Shown one piece after another: positions 44,472-51,965 of a DNA stretch of 64,000 nucleotides (position 1 is its first letter; the number at the start of each line of letters is the position of its first letter). The stretch is from Edaphobacter lichenicola. GTDB lineage: Bacteria; Acidobacteriota; Terriglobia; Terriglobales; Acidobacteriaceae. The position numbers and the translations under genes are program-made. The stretch is from the NCBI RefSeq assembly GCF_025264645.1, contig NZ_CP073696.1, forward strand, positions 5,598,240 to 5,662,239, written 5' to 3'. The notes beneath the pieces were generated by a model. That model was not told the origin of the DNA, did not search any database, and worked only from the letters and a program-made list of their open reading frames with translations.

Positions 44472-44741
44472 ATGTGCCGAAATATAAAGATGCTCTTCAA
44501 CTTCGAGCCTGTGGTGACTCCCGAAGAGATTCGAGCTGCCTCGATCCAATATGTGAGAAAAATCAGCGGTTTCAACAAACCGTCGAAGGCGAATGAGAGT
44601 GCGTTTTTTGCCGCAGTCGATGAAGTTGCTGCCGTCTCGGCGCGCCTGCTTTCGTCGTTGGAGACGAATGCGGAACCCAGGAGCCGGGAAGAAGAGGCGG
44701 CCAAGGCTAAAGCTCGTGGCGAGAAGAGATTTCATGCCTAA
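44472..44741 (+). CDS. DUF2277 domain protein
   Basis: An 89-residue protein matching the DUF2277 family over its whole length: MCRNIKMLFNFEPVVTPEEI at the start, then VRKISGFNKPSKANE and DEVAAVSARLLSSLET, ending with a basic, Ala-rich helix (EEAAKAKARGEKRFHA). The function of the family is unknown. ATG 44472 gives the conserved MCRNIK start; GAGG lies about nine bases upstream, and the longer frame from 44457 is not needed. A 12-base palindrome GAACAATTGTTC lies between kdsC-like and this gene (44366-44377). Convergent with dinB. Confidence 0.88.
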   Translation: MCRNIKMLFNFEPVVTPEEIRAASIQYVRKISGFNKPSKANESAFFAAVDEVAAVSARLLSSLETNAEPRSREEEAAKAKARGEKRFHA

Positions 44742-44772
44742 GCTTTTCTCGTACGATGTGCAGCCACATTTT

Positions 44773-45933
44773 TTATTCAACTGGCGGTGATGAAGCATAC
44801 GACGTGATGGTTTTTGCCTCGTCGAACAGCGGCGATGGTATACCGTCTGGTTCGCGGAAGTTGCTGAGGCCAACGCCGACTAAACGGAAGCGTTGGGCAG
44901 GGCCGAGATCGATACGTTCTCGCAGGGAGAGGGCGATTGTCGTCAATTCTTCGCACGAGACCGGAGGAACGATTGGCGTGTGGCTGCGCGTGAGGATGAT
45001 GAAGTCACTCGTCTTCAGCTTGAGCACTACCGTTCGCGCGATACGCGGCTCTTTTCGCGAGGCTGCCCAAACTTTTTCTGCGAGTCGGCGGATAAGGTCG
45101 TCTGTCTCCGATAGGGGGATATCTCGCGGGAACGTATCTTCCGCGGAGATCGATTTGGTGAGTCTGTCGGGCACGACTCTGCTGTGATCGATACCGCGAG
45201 CGAGTTGGTAGAGACGCGATCCGTAGCGGCCAAACTGAGCTTCGAGTGATGCTGCGTCAAATTTCTGCAGATCGCCGACCGTCTGAATGCCGATCTGCTT
45301 GAGACGAGTCTCGGTGACCTTGCCGACTCCGGGGATGCGACCTACGAGGAGGGGCGGAAGAAACGTCTCCAAGTCAGTTGGCTGAATGACGAAGAGTCCG
45401 TCAGGCTTTCGCCAGTCGGAGGCGATCTTTGCAAGAAACTTGTTTGGAGCGACACCAGCCGATGCGGTGAGAGAGAGCTCGTCACGGATCTGTTGGCGAA
45501 TAGCTTTGGCGACGCGCGTTGCGGTGGGCAAGGAGGTTTTATTCTCTGTGACGTCAAGATACGCTTCGTCCAAGGACAGAGGCTCGATCAAGTCGGTGTG
45601 TCGCTGGAAGATCTCCCGCACGGCGCGGGACACAGCCTTGTAGCGCGCGAAGTCGGGAGGAAGAAAGATCGCTTCGGGGCATAGGCGTTCGGCAGTAATG
45701 GCAGGCATGGCCGAACGAACTCCGAAGCGTCTTGCCTCATAGGAAGCGGCGCAGACGACAGACCGTCTGCCACGCCACGCCACCACGACTGGCTTGCCGC
45801 GAAGCGCCGGATCGTCCCGTTGTTCGACCGAGGCATAGAACGCGTCCATATCGACGTGGACGATCTTGCGAAGCGTGCTTTCGTGTGGGCGCTCGTCTGC
45901 CGATTCGGAGTGAAGTGGGCGTTCTTCGCTCAT
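44773..45933 (-). CDS. dinB: DNA polymerase IV
   Basis: A 386-residue Y-family translesion polymerase. Catalytic acids are Asp28 (VHVDMDAF) and the Asp-Glu of SLDEAYLDVT (about 125). The steric-gate region YASVEQRDDP and the finger motif (VVCAASYEARRFGV) follow. The thumb has the helix-hairpin-helix GRIPGVGKVTETRLKQIGI (about 195-213), and the little-finger domain follows to about 365. A PSPLFDE motif near the C-terminus resembles a beta-clamp-binding peptide. The N-terminal 22 residues before IVHVD are an extra polar segment. No umuD or imuA-type partner is near. No clear LexA-type site lies just before the gene. Confidence 0.95.
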   Translation of the reverse strand: MSEERPLHSESADERPHESTLRKIVHVDMDAFYASVEQRDDPALRGKPVVVAWRGRRSVVCAASYEARRFGVRSAMPAITAERLCPEAIFLPPDFARYKAVSRAVREIFQRHTDLIEPLSLDEAYLDVTENKTSLPTATRVAKAIRQQIRDELSLTASAGVAPNKFLAKIASDWRKPDGLFVIQPTDLETFLPPLLVGRIPGVGKVTETRLKQIGIQTVGDLQKFDAASLEAQFGRYGSRLYQLARGIDHSRVVPDRLTKSISAEDTFPRDIPLSETDDLIRRLAEKVWAASRKEPRIARTVVLKLKTSDFIILTRSHTPIVPPVSCEELTTIALSLRERIDLGPAQRFRLVGVGLSNFREPDGIPSPLFDEAKTITSYASSPPVE

Positions 45934-45984
45934 GTTGTCGATTGTAAAGCGAAGGCAGGGCGAAAGGTGTCGGGGAATCGGTGC

Positions 45985-47379
45985 TTAGCTGCTCGTTTTG
46001 CCGACGAGTGGTGTCATCGATTGAAGCATTGTAGGAATTAGCTCCGACACTGTGGGGTGAATGTGCACTGCATGAGAGAGCGTGGTGAACGGCGCGTTGG
46101 CATACATTGTGCTCAAGATGCAATGAATTGCTTCGTCGCCGCCAGTGCCCAGGATGGCCGCTCCGAGTATCTTTTTGCTTTCGGCGTCGACAAGGATTTT
46201 CATAAAGCCCTGTGACTCGCCCTTCTCCACGGCACGTCCGACCTTCGTCATGGGCCGTGTTCCGATCAAGGCTGGACGACCGCTCTTGAGCACCTGCGCC
46301 TCGGTTAGTCCGACCTGTGCCAGGGGAGGGTCAATGTAGAGAGCGCTCACTGGAATGCGGTCGCTTACACGGCGTGATGCTTTGTCGAGCAGGTTGTCAG
46401 CGACGATCTCGAAGTCATTATAGGAGGTATGGGTGAACGCTCCTCGGCCGTTGCAGTCTCCCAACGCCCAGACCCCGGCAGTACTGGTGAGGAGTTCGTC
46501 GTTCACCGTGATGAAACCGTGTTTGTCAGTTTGAATGCCTGCTGCTTTCAGTCCAAGATCGTCGGTATTGGGCGACCTTCCAACTGCGAGAAGTATGTGT
46601 GATCCCACAACCTCAGGATGTCCCTCGATACAGTCAACGCCTACGGCGACGTCGCTTCCGCGATCTTCTAAACGGATGCAGTCTGCGTCCAGGCGAAGTT
46701 GGATACCTTCTGATTCAAGGATTTCTTTGACTCCCTTGGACAGATCCTCGTCCTCGTTCGGCACCAGGCGGGACTTGCGCTCTACAACGGTGACGTCCGC
46801 TCCAAAGCGTCGATACATCTGTGCGAACTCCAGCCCGACATAGCTGCCACCAACGACGATGAGGTGCCGCGGAAGCTCTTCAAGATCGAGGACCGTGGTG
46901 CTGGTGAGAAAACGAACGTCTTTGACGCCGTGCATGTCAGGGACGCTTGGCCTGGCGCCGACGTTCAGGAAGATGTGCTTTGCGCGGAGGACAGTGTCTC
47001 CAACACGAATCTCATTCGGCGACTCGAAGCTGCCTGTTCCTTGAAAGACTGTGCATCGTTCCATGTTCCGCAACCAGCTTTCAATGCCTGTGCGAGATTT
47101 CATGACGATTGCGTCTTTGCGAGCCACTACTTTGCTCATGTCGACCGTAACAGGCTCGCGCCGGATGACGCCAAAGTCGGCTCCTCGACGCGCGAGATGA
47201 GCAGCGTGAGCGCTTGCGACCATTGCTTTTGTGGGAGTGCATCCATTGTTGACACAGGTGCCACCGAACAACTTGCGCTCGACGATGGCCACGGTCCAGC
47301 CGGCCTGGGTAAGACGCCCCGCCAAGGACGGTCCCGCCTGCCCTGTGCCTACGATGATTGCGTCGAAGTCTTGTTTCAT
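45985..47379 (-). CDS. FAD-dependent pyridine nucleotide-disulfide oxidoreductase (mercuric reductase-like)
   Basis: A 464-residue flavoprotein of the class I disulfide reductase family (dihydrolipoamide dehydrogenase, MerA, RclA). The FAD-binding GxGxxG is VGTGQAGPSLAGRL (10-23). The redox-active pair is Cys42 and Cys47 in GGTCVNNGCTPTKAM. The NAD(P) fold is IVVGGSYVGLEFAQM (about 180-194). GDCNGRGAFTHTSYND closes the FAD site (about 318-333), and the C-terminal interface carries HAVHIHPTVSE (about 443-453). It lacks the C-terminal Cys-Cys of true mercuric reductases and no mer genes are adjacent, so mercury reduction is not supported. Its ATG overlaps the DUF4126 stop by four bases, so the two are coupled. 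Confidence 0.9.
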   Translation of the reverse strand: MKQDFDAIIVGTGQAGPSLAGRLTQAGWTVAIVERKLFGGTCVNNGCTPTKAMVASAHAAHLARRGADFGVIRREPVTVDMSKVVARKDAIVMKSRTGIESWLRNMERCTVFQGTGSFESPNEIRVGDTVLRAKHIFLNVGARPSVPDMHGVKDVRFLTSTTVLDLEELPRHLIVVGGSYVGLEFAQMYRRFGADVTVVERKSRLVPNEDEDLSKGVKEILESEGIQLRLDADCIRLEDRGSDVAVGVDCIEGHPEVVGSHILLAVGRSPNTDDLGLKAAGIQTDKHGFITVNDELLTSTAGVWALGDCNGRGAFTHTSYNDFEIVADNLLDKASRRVSDRIPVSALYIDPPLAQVGLTEAQVLKSGRPALIGTRPMTKVGRAVEKGESQGFMKILVDAESKKILGAAILGTGGDEAIHCILSTMYANAPFTTLSHAVHIHPTVSELIPTMLQSMTPLVGKTSS

Positions 47380-47840
47380 CCCAGTCTCGTGACTACAACG
47401 ATGGCAAGAATTATCGCGACGGCGTCCTCAAGCAGAGCAGCGGGTAGATCCTTTCCGAAGGCTCCTGCCAGTTTGGCGCGGATGGCTGAGCCGCCGAGTG
47501 TGCCTGCGACTGCACCGATAGCCCCGGCGATCAAGCCAAGAACAAGCGAATGACTTGCGGCACCGATGGCAGCGCCGGACAGCGCTCCGGTGACGACTCT
47601 CGTGATGAACTGCGGTGGAACGGTACGGCTTGGCGTCTTCGGCAACTTGTCATTAAACAACTCACCAAGCGCCAGAACGGTGAAGATATACGGCGTGAAT
47701 GCATAGCCAAGCCATGCAAGCGGCGTGCCTTGAAGCGATAGCAAACCAAGATGCGCAGCCCAACTCACAGCGGCCGGAGCCGTCAATGCTCGAAGGCCGG
47801 CGACGATACCAATCAGAAATGCAAGCACAAGAATGAACAT
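47376..47840 (-). CDS. DUF4126-type membrane protein
   Basis: A 154-residue, very hydrophobic protein with about four to five membrane helices and the family-like phrases GIVAGLRALTAPAAVSWA (about 10-27) and VTGALSGAAIGAASHSLVLG (about 87-106), including Gly/Ala-rich helix packing. I assign DUF4126 from this pattern. Function unknown. ATG 47840 has TAGGAG five bases upstream; the longer frame starting at 47912 is not needed. It precedes and overlaps the flavin oxidoreductase gene (ATGA), and the pairing suggests a joint redox or membrane role. Confidence 0.75.
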   Translation of the reverse strand: MFILVLAFLIGIVAGLRALTAPAAVSWAAHLGLLSLQGTPLAWLGYAFTPYIFTVLALGELFNDKLPKTPSRTVPPQFITRVVTGALSGAAIGAASHSLVLGLIAGAIGAVAGTLGGSAIRAKLAGAFGKDLPAALLEDAVAIILAIVVVTRLG

Positions 47841-47958
47841 GAAACTCCTATCGTTGTGGAAGTAGCTACTTGAGTAGTCCGTTGAGCATACCTCTCCCAC
47901 CACTTGGATCAACGATGATCCAAAAATGACTCTACTTTCTTTCGATGAGCACCAAAAA

Positions 47959-48432
47959 TTAAAGGCCTAATTCGCTTAAGCCGGGATGATCGTCGGGACG
48001 GCGTCCAAGCGGCCAGTGGAAGAGACGGTCGCTTTCCTTAATCGCAAGATCGTTGATGGACGCATGGCGGTGATGCATCACACCGGTCTCATCAAACTCC
48101 CAGTTTTCGTTTCCGTAAGAGCGGTACCATTGCCCGGCTGCGTCGTGCGATTCGTAGGCGAACCGAACGGCGATGCGTGATCCACCGAACGCCCACAACT
48201 CCTTGATCAACCTGTAGTCCAGTTCCTTCTGCCACTTGCGCGTGAGAAACTGGACGATCTGTGCTCGTCCGGTGACGAACTCGGAACGATTGCGCCATTT
48301 GCTGTCGGGTGTATAGCCGAGAGACACCTGCTCAGGATTACGCGAGTTCCAGTTGTCCTCCGCCTTTCGGACTTTGAGGATTGCTGTTTCCAGAGTGAAT
48401 GGGGGGACGAGAGCGACGGGTGGATTACTCAT
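47959..48432 (-). CDS. DUF1348/NTF2-like protein
   Basis: A 157-residue cytoplasmic protein of the DUF1348 branch of the SnoaL/NTF2 alpha-beta barrel family. Family phrases are RKAEDNWNSRNPEQVSLGYT (about 22-41), DSKWRNRSEFVTGR and KWQKELDYRLIKELWAF, then WYRSYGNENWEFDETGVMHHRHASIND (split here). Members of this fold bind small hydrophobic ligands or catalyse isomerisation and hydrolysis; this branch has no defined activity. ATG 48432 is the first possible start. It is about 120 bases from the DUF4126 gene on the same strand. A 278-base gap upstream (48433-48710) contains no gene I can see. Confidence 0.85.
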   Translation of the reverse strand: MSNPPVALVPPFTLETAILKVRKAEDNWNSRNPEQVSLGYTPDSKWRNRSEFVTGRAQIVQFLTRKWQKELDYRLIKELWAFGGSRIAVRFAYESHDAAGQWYRSYGNENWEFDETGVMHHRHASINDLAIKESDRLFHWPLGRRPDDHPGLSELGL

Positions 48433-48710
48433 ACGTGCGAGCCTTTCAGCAATACGATGATGTGAGCCGAGACTAACGATGAAATATTACTCTAAAACAA
48501 ATGCAAATAAGGCGGCGCTTGCGACAAGCGTATCAAGAAGACCAGTTGCGATGAAGACTGTGACCGAGCATTGCAAAGGCCCCGAAAGCCCCGTAGAGCA
48601 GAACTGAAACTCTTGTCGACTGTGGGTGGCTGATCCTGCTGAGAGTTGTCGTTTCATCCCCCACAAAGGACAGCGCGATCACCGTGGACTGGGGTTCTTA
48701 TGAAGCTTTT

Positions 48711-48786
48711 TGGAGCACCGGATGGGATTTGAACCCATGAATACTGGTTTTGCAGACCAGCGCGTTAGCCACTTCGCCACCGGTGC
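48711..48786 (-). tRNA. tRNA-Cys (anticodon GCA)
   Basis: A 76-base cloverleaf on the minus strand. The acceptor stem is GCACCGG / CCGGTGC (seven perfect pairs), the discriminator is T (U73, the cysteine identity base), and CCA is encoded at 48713-48711. The anticodon stem is CTGGT/ACCAG around the loop CTGCAAA, giving GCA. The T-arm is ATGGG-TTCAAAT-CCCAT. The D-arm GTGGCTAACGC region fits. It lies downstream of the peroxiredoxin gene on the same strand, with a strong hairpin between them. Confidence 0.97.
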
Positions 48787-48791
48787 CCTTG

Positions 48792-48817
48792 TCGCCGCAA
48801 AGTCAGGCTTGCGGCGA
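48792..48817 (-). other. perfect 9-bp hairpin between peroxiredoxin gene and tRNA-Cys
   Basis: Arms TCGCCGCAA and TTGCGGCGA with an eight-base loop (AGTCAGGC on plus). It sits five bases 5' of tRNA-Cys and about 45 bases after the peroxiredoxin stop, both minus strand. No U-run follows, so it may be a processing or stabilising structure or a weak terminator. Confidence 0.6.
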
Positions 48818-48863
48818 GCATCCCAATAAGAAGTTTGGCCTCTCATTGGACATTACTTCGACT

Positions 48864-49520
48864 CTACTTCGGTTGAGCGACCGTACGGAGATACGGCTTC
48901 ACCGTTTTATATCCGGGGAAGATCTTATCGGCATCTTCGTTGGAGACCGCTCCTGTGATGATAACGTCGTCGCCCTGTTTCCAGTTCGCAGGCGTTGCAA
49001 CTTTATGCTTGGACGTAAGCTGCATTGAGTCGAGCACACGGAGGATCTCGTCGAAGTTGCGGCCAGTCGTCATCGGATACGCCAGCGTCAGCTTGATCCG
49101 TTTGTCGGGCCCGATGACAAACACCGTGCGCACCGGCGCATTGTTTGCAGGCGTGCGGCCCTCCGAGGTCTCACCCGCATCGGCCGCGAGCATGTCGTAG
49201 AGCTTCGCGATCTTCAACTCCGGATCTCCGATGAGCGGATAGTTCACTTTCGATCCGCCAATCTCTTCAATGTCTACGGCCCACTTCTCGTGATTGGTGA
49301 CCGGATCCACACTCAGCCCAATCACCTTGGCGCCACGCTTTGCAAAATCTCGCTCCAAATTTGCAACCGCGCCAAGCTCCGTCGTACACACCGGGGTGAA
49401 GTCCTTGGGGTGGGAGAAAAATACCGCCCAATCATCGCCAATCCATTCATGGAAATGGATCGTGCCGTGGGTGGTTTCGGCAGTGAAATCAGGAGCAAGA
49501 TCGTTGATGCGGAGTGACAT
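48864..49520 (-). CDS. 1-Cys peroxiredoxin (Prx6 type)
   Basis: A 218-residue thiol peroxidase that reduces hydroperoxides in the cytoplasm. The peroxidatic cysteine is Cys45 in HPKDFTPVCTTELG. It is the only cysteine in the protein, which fits the 1-Cys class. The fold is thioredoxin-like, with an extended C-terminal domain (about 160-218) as in Prx6/AhpC-TSA members. Conserved phrases: IGDDWAVFFSHP, YPLIGDPELKIAK and MTTGRNFDEILRVLDSMQL. ATG 49520 gives the family start MSLRINDLAP; the longer frame from 49568 is not needed. A terminator-like hairpin lies about 95 bases upstream on the same strand. Confidence 0.94.
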   Translation of the reverse strand: MSLRINDLAPDFTAETTHGTIHFHEWIGDDWAVFFSHPKDFTPVCTTELGAVANLERDFAKRGAKVIGLSVDPVTNHEKWAVDIEEIGGSKVNYPLIGDPELKIAKLYDMLAADAGETSEGRTPANNAPVRTVFVIGPDKRIKLTLAYPMTTGRNFDEILRVLDSMQLTSKHKVATPANWKQGDDVIITGAVSNEDADKIFPGYKTVKPYLRTVAQPK

Positions 49521-49613
49521 GTCGATTCGCTTTCTTTGGGCTATGCCCAATGCATTCTTGTGAGACAACCATGAGAGCTGAAGCGTCTCAATTCGTTTGA
49601 TCGTCCAAAGTAA

Positions 49614-49647
49614 AAACCCACCCGGCTTATGCGCTCTGGGTGGGTTT
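49614..49647 (-). terminator. terminator-like hairpin upstream of the peroxiredoxin gene
   Basis: A perfect 10-bp stem, AAACCCACCC / GGGTGGGTTT, with a 14-base loop. On the minus strand the stem is followed by TTACTTTGG after its closing TTT, giving a T-rich run (TTTTTACTTT). On the plus strand the following TTATG is poorer. It lies in the divergent gap between the peroxiredoxin (minus) and PhzF-like (plus) genes, where no gene ends on either strand. Confidence 0.75.
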
Positions 49648-49837
49648 ATGTGCTGTTCGAAGATGCTTCGATTCGCTCATCCACACACCCACACTGGGCC
49701 GCAGCAACAGCAGCAGCAGAGTGTGGTGGTCGTGTTTGGCATCATCGTCATAATATTTATGCCGCTGCCAGCTAAGCTAGCATGAGGCCGGTTTGCCCCA
49801 TTGCGGTCTATCCAAACCATACTTCCGAGGAGCTTTC

Positions 49838-50800
49838 ATGTCAACTAACGAACCCTCTTCTTCCTTTGTAGTTGAGCCCACCGCCCATTGCGCCTATGAC
49901 TTTGCGCAGGTGGATGTCTTCGCCGAGCATCCTCTGGAAGGCAATGCCCTGGCTATCTTCACGGATGCTCGTGGACTATCCAGCGACGAGATGCAGGCCA
50001 TCGCCCGCGAGACCAATCTCAGCGAGACGACATTCGTCTTTCCTCGCGCCGCCGAAGTCGAACGTGAACGCGGCGTCCATGTCCGCATCTTCCTCACTAC
50101 CGAAGAAGTTCCTTTTGCCGGCCATCCCACGCTTGGCACGGCCAGCTGGCTCTACTTGAATCATCCGATCCTCCGCGGCTCCGAGCAGATTACCCTCGAC
50201 CTTGGAGTCGGTCCAATCACGGTTCGCTTCAAGCCACAGCAACAGGATGAGCCCGGTGTCTTCGGCACCATGCGGCAGAATGACCCGACCTTCGGCGAAG
50301 CTCTGTATGAGAGCAAGGACCGCACTCAATTGGCCGCAGCCCTCAACCTTTCGGTTGACGACCTCGCGCCCGATCTTCCTGCGCAGGTTATCTCAACCGG
50401 CATGTCGTTCTGCATCGTGCCGCTGCGATCGCTGAAGGTCGCGGCTCGGCTTAGTATCGTTCCACAAGAGGCGCGCCGCTATCTCGATCGTATTGGCGCA
50501 AAGTTCTTCCATTGCATTACTCCTGCTAATGCAAACTCAGGAGCGGATTGGCATGCACGCATGCAGTTCGACACAGGTGAAGATCCTGCCACCGGATCAG
50601 CGTCAGGCTGCACCATCGCTTACCTTGTTCGTCATGGTCTCGTATCGAGTGAACAGCCGATTGTGATCGAGCAGGGAATCGAGATGCTGCGTCCGAGTCG
50701 TATTCATGTCAGCGCAGCACTCGAGAAGAACATCGTCACAAAAGTGTTCGTTGGGGGCCGCACCATTCCTGTTGCAAGCGGACGCCTTTTCCTGCCGTGA
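49838..50800 (+). CDS. PhzF family protein (isomerase/epimerase-like)
   Basis: A 320-residue PhzF-like protein with the two-domain diaminopimelate-epimerase-like fold. PhzF itself isomerises trans-2,3-dihydro-3-hydroxyanthranilate in phenazine synthesis; most bacterial homologues have no known substrate. Visible motifs: FAQVDVFAEHPLEGNALAIF (about 20-39), RETNLSETTFVF with the putative catalytic Glu, FAGHPTLGTA (about 100-109) and EDPATGSASGCTIAYLV (about 249-265). No phenazine genes are near, so the substrate is unassigned. ATG 49838 has GAGGAG six bases upstream, which decides it over the longer frame from 49793. Confidence 0.9.
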   Translation: MSTNEPSSSFVVEPTAHCAYDFAQVDVFAEHPLEGNALAIFTDARGLSSDEMQAIARETNLSETTFVFPRAAEVERERGVHVRIFLTTEEVPFAGHPTLGTASWLYLNHPILRGSEQITLDLGVGPITVRFKPQQQDEPGVFGTMRQNDPTFGEALYESKDRTQLAAALNLSVDDLAPDLPAQVISTGMSFCIVPLRSLKVAARLSIVPQEARRYLDRIGAKFFHCITPANANSGADWHARMQFDTGEDPATGSASGCTIAYLVRHGLVSSEQPIVIEQGIEMLRPSRIHVSAALEKNIVTKVFVGGRTIPVASGRLFLP

Positions 50801-51462
50801 TGCACTCGATTTCAACAGGGGGGTATCGTAAATCTTCAATGAACACGCGCAGTTCCACACATCGGTGGATGTGCAAGCTCTAATAATGAGGCATCTTCGC
50901 TCAAACTTCGCCGTTGCCAATCCGGCAAACCGTTCGTACTGTTGGAAAGCGTTGACGGCGACGTTGCATGCAAGATGTGACGTCGTTGGAGATGAATTGC
51001 TTTCGCCTGTTTTCTGACAATTTGAGTTGAGAGAAGCTCGACTGCCCCGCAGTCGCGGCTCCCCCACGCAACCTCACTGTCTGCACACGCAGTATAGTCG
51101 GTGCCGGTCTTTCTGGCATCGGCTCCTACTGTACTCGCAGCAGATTGATCTTTTGCGCTCGTGGAGTCGCGTGGCAACCTGCGCCGGCACACAGCCTCTC
51201 TCGCACCCCGCGGTTCGGCGGCATATGCTCGCCGGACAGGTGGCACTGATCCCTCGTGGAGCAGACAGGAGAGCTTTGCTCTTATTGTCAGCTACTCGGG
51301 TGAGCAGCCAGCCAACTACGCGCCGAAGGGCCACATCGGCCGAACCACGGGGCATCGTTCTATCACCACCGGACCGGTGAGTCTGCAAACCAGCAGAGAC
51401 TCCGGACTGGCCTAATCGGCTGGGAGCCGCCACAAGGTGGCCTCCAGCAGAACTGAGACCGC
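50801..51462. other. 662-base intergenic region upstream of the lone receiver gene
   Basis: No convincing gene on either strand; the short frames here are Arg/Ser-rich and mutually overlapping. A CACATC-GGTG-GATGTG hairpin sits at 50858-50873, shortly after the PhzF-like stop, and could end that transcript. Just before the receiver gene, around 51414-51440, GGAGCCGCCACAAGGTGGCC can fold into a short hairpin. It could hold an unrecognised RNA or a decayed gene. Confidence 0.4.
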
Positions 51463-51912
51463 ATGCGCCCCAAGAAGACGATTCTCTGCGTTGACAACAA
51501 CGAACAAGTACTCTCTGTCCGCACCTTCCTGCTGGAAACCCGTGGCTATCGTGTCATCGCTGCCCACACCTCGCACGAGGCGCTGGAGGTAGTGGAACGG
51601 TCACTTCCTGGCACCCTCGATCTCATCCTCTGCGATCTCATCATGCCGCAGATGGACGGCAACGAGTTGGTTCGCCGCGCGAAACAACTCCACCCTGGCC
51701 TGCCCGCCATGATCGTCTCCGGCACGGTCAATGCCTTCGACCGCGCCATTCACGCCGACGTGTTTTTGCCCAAGGGAGCCAGCTCCCCTGCTGAGATGAT
51801 CGAACGCATCCGCGTTCTCGTCGCCCGTAAACGTGGCCCCAAAAAGGCAGTGCTGGCTCAGCCCTCTCATCCGGCAGAGCTCGCCACATACACCCACGCT
51901 ACGGCGAGCTAG
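51463..51912 (+). CDS. single-domain response regulator with altered acidic pocket
   Basis: A 149-residue receiver domain with no output domain. The phosphoacceptor is Asp58 in LILCDLIMPQMDGNELV, and the conserved Lys lies in VFLPKGAS (about 105). The acidic pocket that normally reads Asp-Asp is Asp11-Asn12-Asn13 (CVDNNEQ), so one magnesium-binding acid is missing, which could weaken phosphorylation. Ser/Thr at the switch position lies in MIVSGTV (about 86-92). The last 25 residues are Ala/Lys/Pro-rich. No kinase gene is adjacent. The start ATG is reasonable, though a ribosome-binding site is not obvious. Confidence 0.85.
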   Translation: MRPKKTILCVDNNEQVLSVRTFLLETRGYRVIAAHTSHEALEVVERSLPGTLDLILCDLIMPQMDGNELVRRAKQLHPGLPAMIVSGTVNAFDRAIHADVFLPKGASSPAEMIERIRVLVARKRGPKKAVLAQPSHPAELATYTHATAS

Positions 51913-51965
51913 TCAGCTTTCGCATACATAAGTTTGCCTCAGTATTGATGGAAGGCTGGCGGAAC

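Noticed and set aside
45985..47379. Mercuric reductase
   Set aside because: The redox Cys pair is present, but the C-terminal vicinal Cys pair and a mer operon are missing, so only a general disulfide-oxidoreductase call is made.
49704..49722. CAGCAACAGCAGCAGCAG run that resembles a microsatellite
   Set aside because: Only six trinucleotide-like units in an intergenic region; too short to call alone, though related to the 14.76-kb array.
50603..51433. Several short frames in the 50.8-51.4 kb gap
   Set aside because: They overlap one another on both strands, have Arg/Ser-biased composition and no recognisable family.
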